64,000 nucleotides of DNA from Gordionus sp. m RMFG-2023 (lineage: Eukaryota > Nematomorpha > Gordioida > Chordodea > Parachordodidae): assembly GCF_954871325.1 (NCBI RefSeq), contig NC_088779.1, positions 13,456,846-13,520,845 on the forward strand, in the 5' to 3' direction. The stretch's first letter is position 1; each line of letters starts with the position of its first letter. The notes below the pieces were generated by a model. It was not told the DNA's origin. It made no database searches and was given only the letters and a program-made list of their open reading frames with translations. The translations under genes were made by a program, and so were the position numbers. Below, piece after piece: positions 55,471-64,000 of this stretch.

Positions 55471-55690
55471 TGCTCAAAGCATGTCAGAGTGATGTACTAA
55501 AAAAAATCGCAACAATTTTTACACATCAAGAATACCCCTCGTAATATTACTTTTGTTTATATTTAAAATGTTTATTTTATAATTATTGAACCTGGTTACC
55601 ATTATATAAAGCTATTGTAATTTTCTACTTTATGATGCGAGGGCAGCTTTAACAAATTAAAAGAATTTTGAAGATTCTGCCACTTTGACC

Positions 55691-55745
55691 ATGGCTCAGT
55701 GGCGTATAAAAGATAGGATTCACCCCCCCCCCTCATAAACCCCGA
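55691..55745. repeat. solo hAT-like terminus
   Basis: CAGTGGCGTATAAAAGATAG followed by a C run resembles the CAGGCGCGTACG...GGGGG ends of the hATs at 43072 and 46508. No inverted partner was found nearby. Confidence 0.45.
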
Positions 55746-56205
55746 TATTAATAATATAATTAATTTAAATTGTTAAACAAATAATATATTTATAAATTTA
55801 ATTATAAAATTTATATTGCTAAATATAAATATATATATTAAATAAACTCAAAAGAAAGCAACATCTAAAAATTTTATAGAGATTCAAAAATATTCTGAAT
55901 ACCTTATGTAATTAGACGTATTTGATTCGCTTATAACTGATTTTGACTAGAAAAACTGTTTGATGAATTGTTAGATATTGTTCATTGCTTCTATAAATTT
56001 CCTTCTAACAAGATGTTAATCATAGCAATTTTTATTTTGCCAATTATGTTTTTCCTTATATTATCTACTACGTTGAAGCACTAAATATGAAATGCGCACT
56101 AATATTGACATAAATATCAGAGATAATGCTTCCATATCTTTGGATTACTTTACGCATAAGGCCTGATATCTAGTTTATATTTGGTTCGAATTCCGTTACT
56201 TTTTT
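55746..56205. other. AT-rich stretch, no gene
   Basis: Nothing firmly recognised. It may be the worn interior belonging to the solo terminus at 55691. Confidence 0.4.
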
Positions 56206-56211
56206 TGCGTC

Positions 56212-56364
<153 letters not shown>

Positions 56365-57007
56365 CTTCTCCTTGCTAACTTCATAACTCAGTTTCATCTT
56401 GTGGTTCTGAGGAGTATGCCAGTTATATCGTTTTTTTTATATTTTCCATTCTAGCATAAGGCTAATTTTTTTTTCTTTCTACTGTCTATCAAACGGAATT
56501 AATTTACAAATAGCACTTAAAATTTTTAATATAATGTTTTGAATCGCCTTTTAATAGTAAGATTGGCCAAAATGTTGTTTACTAATAATCATTTATGCTA
56601 ACTGTACTAAATCAGATGCTAGTAAAGCACGAAACATTGGCATATTTTAGAATTAGTACTTCTAATTGTTCAGCTAACTAACGAAAATGATACTATTAAT
56701 TTGGTACATATAATGTCCCTTATTGGGAATGGAACAGATGAATTAATTTCGAGAATATAATAAACTTTAAATTGTGATTATTGATGCTGAATAATTATTG
56801 GAATTGGGTAATCTTGTATTAAGATTTATTGAAATTTGTTTAATAATTATATGTTATTAATATTTGGATATTTGATACATTTTGATAATAATTTAATTGT
56901 GAATTTGGGAGTTGTGATTTGTGGAAATTAGTTAACATTGTGACCTTGGAAGAAATTGATGCAATGTTATTAAACTTAAAGAGGAAATGGAGGTTATTTG
57001 AATATTT
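56365..57007. other. AT-rich stretch, no gene
   Basis: Nothing coding recognised before the LTR element. Confidence 0.5.
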
Positions 57008-57012
57008 ATATG

Positions 57013-57241
57013 TGTTGATTGATTATATATTTAAATAAATTTAAATTTGAATAGTTAATTTTAGTTTTATTTGAATATTGTTTATTTTTAATATATTAAC
57101 GTTGATTATTTAATATGTTCAATTAACTTTTTATATATATATATACTATGTTTTTAGATATAAAATGAAAATAATAATAAATTTTTGATTTAAAAAAGAA
57201 GTAATTTAAATAGTTTCATAAATTAAAAACACTTTCTTTTA
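57013..57241 (+). repeat. 5' LTR
   Basis: 229 bp, TGTTGATTGATTAT to ACTTTCTTTTA. It differs from the 3' LTR at about two adjacent bases. Confidence 0.95.
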
Positions 57242-57260
57242 TGGTGCCCCGGTTACGGTG
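57242..57260 (+). promoter_or_regulatory. primer binding site
   Basis: TGGTGCCCCGGTTACGG begins with TGG directly after the LTR, as expected for pairing with a tRNA 3' CCA end. The tRNA species is not assigned. Similar words follow C/T-rich sequence again at about 57540 (TGGCGCCCTG) and 58163 (TGGTGTCCCGG). Confidence 0.8.
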
Positions 57261-57639
57261 GTACGTTTTTTCGTTTTTCTTTCTCTTTAAAAAAAAAAAT
57301 AAAACAAAGTAAAATAATAAAAGTTTAAAATATCTTTACCTTGAATTCTTTTGTAAAAATAAAAGGTAAAGGAATTACTTATTAAATTCGTCGTTCGATA
57401 TGGGAGATGATAAAGGACAACTAAAATTTTTTGACTTTTCTTTTCGATAGTCAAAATTTTATCCAAATTTACAAAATTATAAAAGGTAAAAAAATTTTAT
57501 TTAGAATAAATATAACTTGTTAACTTCTTGTTTCTTTTATGGCGCCCTGTTATGTTTTTGTAAAAAAAAAAAGAATAAAATATAGAAAATTTGCCTAAAA
57601 TTAAAATAAAAAAGTATAAATTAAATTAAATTTGAAATT

Positions 57640-58110
57640 GATGACTACCTTATTTATTGATTTGACTACCTATTGTGACGATTGCTTAATCCATTGAGAT
57701 GACTCTATTTATATGACTACCTATTGTGACGATTGCTTAATCCATTGAGATGACTCTATTTATATGACTACCTATTGTGATGACTATCTAACCTATGGAG
57801 ACTGCTTAACCTATGGAGATGACTACCTATTATGACTACCTTATCTATTGTGACTACCTAATCTACTGAGATGACTATCTAATCTACTGAGATGACTATC
57901 TAATCTATGGAGACTGCGTAACCTATGGAGACTGCTTAACCTATGGAGATGACTACCTATTATGACTACCTTATCTATTGTGACTACCTAATCTACTATG
58001 ACTATCTAACCTATGGAGACTGCTTAACCTATGGAGATGACTACCTATTATGACTACCTTATTTATTGTGACTGCCTAATCTATTGATATGACCAATGCC
58101 TAATCTATGG
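57640..58110 (+). repeat. tandem TGACTACCTA / GGAGACTGCTTAACC array
   Basis: Repeated words TGACTACCTATTGTGACGAT, GCTTAATCCATTGAGATGAC, TATGGAGACTGCTTAACC and CTACCTAATCTACTGAG in a shuffled tandem order. No protein. It lies in the interior of the LTR element. Confidence 0.9.
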
Positions 58111-59145
58111 AGATGTTAGCACGTTCTTTCATGCAAAAAGCTTCTTTCTTCATGGTGTCCCGGCTCTGGATGTTGGACTGGAATATGATAACCAGCACCT
58201 AACCTAATGTGACAACCTAGGAAGAACTGATATGGAAGTTGAACGATAGGTTATGAATTCTATTTTGTGAGACAAATGATATTAAAGTGTAATTAAAACA
58301 TATGAATTAAAAGGGATTGATTTAAATAACCCTTATAAGTAATACTTAATATGATAAAAATGTTTTTGAAATAAAGCTTTTGAAGACAAAAGGTTATGTA
58401 AAAATTAAACATCATTATTTTAGAAAAATATTGTGTGAAATTTAAATTTTTTTTTAAGAGAGGGAAATGTGCATAATATTTGCATATTTTAACCTCGGAG
58501 ATTGAAAATAAATAAAAATAAATTAAGTATTAAAACGCTACTAATTAAATATGGAAACGCTAAAAAATGTAAAATGCAAAAAATATAAAACGCTAAAAAT
58601 ATAAAACGCATAAAACGCTATGATTAACTTAACACCTAAAAAATAATATAATAATTTATCATTCCTTATTCTGGATTAAAATTTTATTCCTTATTCCATA
58701 AATTATCATTCCTTATTACATATTGTTCCGAAATTCAAAATTTTATTTGTGCATATTATTCATATATTTGATCAACTATTCCAAATTACATATTCCGATT
58801 TATTCCAAATTCCAATATTCGACTGGATTAATTATGAAAAATGATAATAACAATTTTGAGAAATGTGAACAACATACGATAAGGATATCAAACCAACGAT
58901 AACGTTCAACGATTTTATCAAACCTACGCGATTGATTCAAGCCTACAAAAAACGTACAAACTCACGCAACTCTAATAAACGATTTTATCAAACCTACGTG
59001 ATAGAATCAAGCCTACGAGAACATTTGAGACTTATGTGCTAACCAAGATAAAACCGAGTACAATCGAAATGGGAAAAAACTTCTGGGACAACAAGCTCTC
59101 GATGACTGCTGAGAAGAAGCTTCGTTATTTATAGAAGAGGGGGAA

Positions 59146-59374
59146 TGTTGATTGATTATATATTTAAATAAATTTAAATTTGAATAGTTAATTTTAGTTT
59201 TATTTGAATATTGTTTATTTTTAATATATTAACGTTGATTATTTAATATGTTCAATTAACTTTTTATATATATATATACTATGTTTTTAGATATAAAATG
59301 AAAATAATAATAAATTTTTGATTTAAAAAAGAAGTAATTTAAATAGTTTCATAAATCCAAAACACTTTCTTTTA
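59146..59374 (+). repeat. 3' LTR
   Basis: 229 bp, preceded by the purine tract at about 59132-59145 and followed by ATATG. Confidence 0.95.
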
Positions 59375-59379
59375 ATATG

Positions 59380-62279
59380 GCAATTAGATTATTGATTATG
59401 AGACCAATAAAATTATTCAAAAATAAATATGGAATTTGGGGATATTTAAGGAAATAGAGAATATATATAGAAATTGATACGGATAAAAACTTGGTTATTT
59501 AAGAAGTAATTACATATTTAAGATGGGGCTATGGGCTAGCAGCTATAATCACCATAGATGAGATTTAGGAATAGGAAAATGTATGGGGCTATGGGCTGGC
59601 AAGCATAGTTACCACCCTTATTCAGGTGTGAATTAGATTCGATATGGACCATCAAGGATTCCCTAAGCAGCATCTGCAAATGCCGGAGAGGAGGAGGGTA
59701 GGAACAGTTTGGATCCAATTTTTTTTGAGGATGGCAGGTGATAGGCGCCTTTAAAGGGGGTGGGATACATTTACTGGGGGGGGGGGGTATCTATTAAATT
59801 TTTAAATGAAGTAGAGCACTATATATTATTGTAAAAATAATACTTATAATATAGACCTATTATAATACATTGATATTGCTAATCATCGACCAAATCTATA
59901 TATTGCATATAATCATAGTAATTATTTTCTAAATAAAACTTTTTGGAATCCTTTTATGTAATTTAAAAGGGTTAGAAATTCTCAGCAAACTCACATTCAT
60001 TCCAAACAAAATACTATAATAATGCATTCATTGTAAATGAGGAGTTTTTTAATTGAATTCATAATCTATAACTCCTTTATATTCACAATATTTTGATAGT
60101 TGATAGTAGTGCTAAAATAATTTAAGTATATGTTTTTGAGGGGGTGGGGGTTGCATTCAGTGAAAATCTTATAATGTAGACACTGGCCCTAAGGTAGCTG
60201 CTCAGATAAATGAATGGGCTACCTGTTATAAAAATAAGATTTAATGACCCGTCTAAGATACTCCAGGGTGGTTTCCCAGCAGATTTAAGTTAAAAATGGG
60301 TGAGTCCATCGATTTGGACAAGTGAGGATGAATACTCAGTTAATCATAAAAAGGATTAGGATTGGGATCTGGAATATTGGTGGTGGTGATTATAATGACA
60401 TTATGGTGGTTCATGCTATAACGGTTTAAGGTCCGTTCAACGTTTAGTTGGGTGCAGAATTGGGTAGAGTTACCACATGGCCTTGCAAGCTATTGGTTGT
60501 CTGCTGAGATTTCAAACTATTGATTGTCCTTGAATAATTTTTTATAAAATAAAAAGAAGTTAATTAATGATCATATATTGCCCCAAAATAGGCCTTTATA
60601 TTCTACAATAAAATAAATAATGAATAATTCTCTAAAATAAAATAATATAGGACTCATCCTGAGTCTTACAAATTATACAATTCAAAGTCAAATGCTTACG
60701 CCGTTGTTATAACGGCCAAATTATTACGCGTAAAAAAACGATAATAAAGATAAAAAATATATGCAACAAAATAAAGAAAAACAACACCAATTATTAAATA
60801 AGCGATAACGAGATCCCCGAGAACCGTTCAACGTCATTAGGGGGCATCCAAGGTTTGCCAATGCACGAGGATGTTGTGAATAAAGGAGGTAGAGGAGAGA
60901 TGCAGACTAACTACTGAACATTGGGGAGCAGGATAATAAATCTATATCATGTGTTTTTTGAAAAAGCAAGCTTGTCGGGTGATTGTTTGCAACATGGCAG
61001 ATTATAATTAGATGTATATAAAAATTATTAAAGTGATGCTTGAATTCAATGAATAAATAAATGAACCAATTAGCTTATGTTATACACAATATAATTAAAA
61101 ATATTGGTAGTAAAAAAGTGATAAATTTATGGTTATCACTTTCTTAGACCTCAACTTTCTTTTAACAATTAATTAAGAATAAATAAAATATAAATTGAAT
61201 CTTGAATTTCTTAATTCTAACTAATCTTAATCTCCCAATAAATATTAATCAGAATTTTATAAAAATAGAATTATTCTTTATTTTATTTTTTAAAATCAAA
61301 ATATTTTCGAATACATTTTACAAAAATCAAAAACTATATAAATTTCGTTTAAACAAAAATATAATTAAGAAAAATAATGATTATATCATTTTTCTTTGTT
61401 AAAAAATTATTTCTCCTCCGACCAATAAACAATAAACATTATTATTGATTGACAGATATAATAAATTAAAATATTGTAAATTTTACAATGCTAGTGCATG
61501 CCACCCCTTTATGGTCACAAGGCATTCACCCAGAAAATTTTATATAATATCGATTAAATATTTAAACAATAGTGTCGTATGGTATACATAAGATATTACA
61601 AAATATTTTAAATAATTAAACTAAGAAGATTTCCCAGATCATTTATTTATCACGGTGAGTATAGTATTGATATTACGAGAATAATTTCAATGGTATTGTC
61701 ATTCGACCTCAATAAAATATTTGTCGAGCTATCATCAATAAAGTTGAAAAGGTCAATGATCATAGTATAATGTTCCCAAACAGTCTGGCTTCGCGCTTAC
61801 GCTACATTGAAATATTCGTTGGCCTGGACACTGAATTATCGATTTGTTTATTCATTACAGCTTGAGAGGTTAGTCATATTATTTCCAAACTGTCAAGTGT
61901 CAAAAAAATTTTTTATTTCTGAAATTATTAAATTTTCAGGTTGACATTCTTTGGAATAACGTCGCAAAGTATTAATTAAAATTAATCAAATGGGATTAGG
62001 TTTGCATGGTAGCATGATATACAAGACCGAATTTTATTTTACAAATTTTATAAAATAACAATTTAATAACAAAAAAATTATTTATTTTATTGATTTTTTT
62101 ATGCTGATAATCATGTGTATAGAAAAACTATCAATTATTTATTTAATAATTTACAATTAATAAATATGATGCATAATAAATTCGGGGAAAAAATTTTTCT
62201 TTCTACTTGACACCATTTACCATTATTTAAACAAAAGATTGTACATTGTTATGATGGACAGTCAAATAAAAATGACACA
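59380..62279. other. non-coding stretch with a dispersed repeat
   Basis: No gene recognised. GGGGCTATGGGCT occurs twice (59525 and 59585). A G run lies at 59777-59788. The dispersed repeat at 59780-60070 is listed separately. Around 60180-60960 the base composition is less AT-rich, but no protein family was recognised. Confidence 0.45.
59780..60070 (+). repeat. dispersed repeat, copy 2
   Basis: Relative of 1730-2010: GTATCTATTAAATTTTTA, CATTGATATTGCTAATCAT, ATGCATTCATTGTAAATGAG. Same orientation and also next to a G run. Confidence 0.6.
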
Positions 62280-64000
62280 TGGTCAACCATACAAAGAATT
62301 TTTTTTTTACCAACACTATTTTTTAAAATTTCTTTAATTTATAGTGTTTAACAAAAATGCCACATAATAAAGCCATTTATGATGTCCAACACAAATTTCA
62401 ATATCTTTACGTATATCAGGCCACATTGAGAAGATAAAAACAAATTTTTTATTAATCAAATATTATTACAGGGAATACATTATAATTTTTTCAATATCTT
62501 TACCCATACAATGCCACATTGAGAAGATAGAAACAAAGATTTTTTTTATCACATATTAAAAAATTTTATTTTAATTTACAGTGTTCAACAACGTCAAATG
62601 GTAAAGCCATTTATAATGTCCAACTTACAATATATATTGAGAAGATAGAAACAAAAAATTTTTTTTATTATCATCCTTTGTAATTTAAGAAATAATCATA
62701 TCATGTTATCATCTATGCCATATTCATAATATAAAATAAGTTATTATATATGTTTATGTCCTGGCTTTGACATGTATGCCTGATAACAATGATCCCATCT
62801 TTTAAATTTATGCTATTCAATTTCACCCCCATATTTTAAACTATACCAATTTTTTTTATTTGCGAATAAACGAGCCCATATATTTTGTCCCACACTAAAC
62901 CTAACTCTTGGGTTTACCGGGATTATATTACTATTCTATTATTTTAATAAATCCAACGGAACCTTTGTTCTTCGACCAAGAAACAATTCCGAAGGACTGA
63001 CACCTTCTCGGTTGCGAGAATTAAGATAATATAACTGAGATGTAAGTGTTATCTTTGTGTTTTCCAGCCTTTTTAATCCAATTTTAACAATAGCTACCAT
63101 CCTCTCAGCTTGCCCATTCGAGCTGGGATGATACGGTGGAGCAAGATGTGTTATGTCTGTGACTCAGCATAAAATTGTTTAAAATCATCACCTATGAATA
63201 CTGGATCTTCATTGGACACTATTGTATCAGGTAAATTGAATCGGGTCCATAGTTCCAGTAATTTCCTAATAACAATTTTTGTGGTATATCCCTGTTCTGC
63301 ATATTCTATCCATTTTGAAAATGAATCAACCACTAAAAATAATGATTTTTTATCCAGATCAAAGAAATCGATGTGGAGACGTTCCCATGGTTTCTTTGAT
63401 TTGGACCACATCTGACCTACCTCTTTAAGGGGCATAGCGGCACACGAATTATAGGAAACACGTTTCCTTGTAATTTTCAATATATTTGCCCATACAAGGC
63501 CACCATACTTAAACCCAAGATTTAATTTTATCCAGACCCTGATGTTCCGCATGTTATAATAAATCTACAATTTTAATAAGCAATTTAAAAGGAATTATGG
63601 ATCTATTTCCTCACATTATACAATCATTCACCCACAGATAATTCTTTTTAAATTTTTTATAAGTTTTATAATTATTTTTCCACAGTTTTTTCCCCGATAA
63701 AATTAATTTTATCTGACTCAATTCTTTATCTTATAATGTATTAAATTTAAAAATCTATGATAATAATTTACCATACCCCATGATTGAACCTCCGCTTTAT
63801 TGGTTGTCAGCTATATATTAGATATATATTTAAAATTTTTATCCAGTGGTTTCACCTCCATCCCATTAATTTGATGTCCAAATAGATAACTTCTGTTACC
63901 CCAAGAACAACTTTTTCTCTGCTAGCCCTCAGACCTTTATCCCGTAAAAACTTCTTCCAAACGTTGATTATGTTGTTCCGGTGTTACACACACCAGTAAT
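62280..64000 (-). mobile_element. second Ty3/gypsy fossil, partial
   Basis: Minus-strand gypsy remnant continuing past the right edge. From right to left it has the end of the reverse transcriptase (about 63990-63830) and then integrase (about 63552-62870). The integrase is recognisable from the HIDFFDL and LFLVVDSFSKW segments and, further on, the HPSSNGQAER region. To its left (62300-62680) are three partial copies of a roughly 100-bp unit containing CCACATTGAGAAGATAGAAA, probably 3' non-coding sequence. Several breaks; no LTR was identified in the window. It is a different copy, and probably a different family, from 33625-39493. Confidence 0.85.

Larger units (their letters stand above)
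57013..59374 (+). mobile_element. non-autonomous LTR retrotransposon (LARD/TRIM-like), looks whole
   Basis: 2362 bp. ATATG target duplication at 57008-57012 and 59375-59379. The two 229-bp LTRs are nearly identical, so it is young. A tRNA-primer-binding-type site TGGTGCCCCGG follows the 5' LTR directly, and a purine tract AGAAGAGGGGGAA precedes the 3' LTR. The interior has no gag or pol; it contains a tandem repeat region. It would have depended on a partner element. All structural parts expected of such an element are present. Confidence 0.92.

Noticed and set aside
61770-61880. Less AT-rich patch that might be an exon or promoter
   Set aside because: No open frame with recognisable content on either strand and no convincing splice sites.
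63194-63415. 73-codon plus-strand frame
   Set aside because: Antisense shadow of the gypsy integrase region.

Overview
This window is AT-rich eukaryotic (animal) DNA with no prokaryotic features. It holds one recognisable host gene and a dense, layered collection of transposable-element remains. The host gene is an M6 / proteolipid-protein (PLP/DM20/M6) four-pass membrane protein on the minus strand. I pieced it together from seven small exons at 24436 down to 6553. All splice phases agree, and the reconstructed protein of about 242 residues resembles protostome (insect-type) M6. An invertebrate, probably an arthropod or another protostome, is therefore the best guess; the species cannot be named from the sequence.

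Layout: 1-760 is the C-terminal part of a non-LTR (LINE-like) reverse transcriptase gene, minus strand. 3610-6197 is a hAT DNA transposon with exact 8-bp target duplications and GTAGCGCGCTA subterminal repeats, lying just downstream of M6. 6553-24436 is the M6 gene. Its 13-kb intron 2 carries a LINE fragment split by a 1.1-kb hAT insertion, a giant hairpin repeat (19.56-21.2 kb) and a hAT remnant with GGCCCGG subterminal repeats (22.0-23.7 kb). 25.1-31.8 kb is a nest of hAT elements: an outer ZMYM1-like hAT, an inner hAT of the same kind, and a 180-bp MITE inside the inner transposase. The outer element also holds a 0.9-kb, near-perfect 14-bp minisatellite.

33.6-39.5 kb is a broken Ty3/gypsy LTR retrotransposon with both LTRs. 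39.65-40.43 kb is another hAT remnant. 43.07-44.89 and 46.51-48.29 kb are two copies of one hAT family in opposite orientation, each with its own exact target duplication and each carrying the same nested GGCCC element. 48.4-49.2 kb has decayed coding-like sequence of unknown family. 52.31-54.50 kb is a deletion-derivative hAT that keeps a BED zinc-finger ORF and holds a 430-bp-arm hairpin. 57.01-59.37 kb is an intact-looking non-autonomous LTR element with nearly identical 229-bp LTRs. 62.3-64.0 kb is a second gypsy fossil running off the window.

The main theme is a host membrane-protein gene with very short exons and TE-filled introns, surrounded by repeated waves of hAT insertion. Several small hAT derivatives share a CAGnGTTGTTAAA-like terminus but carry unrelated simple subterminal repeats. 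No tRNA, rRNA, CRISPR or operon was seen.
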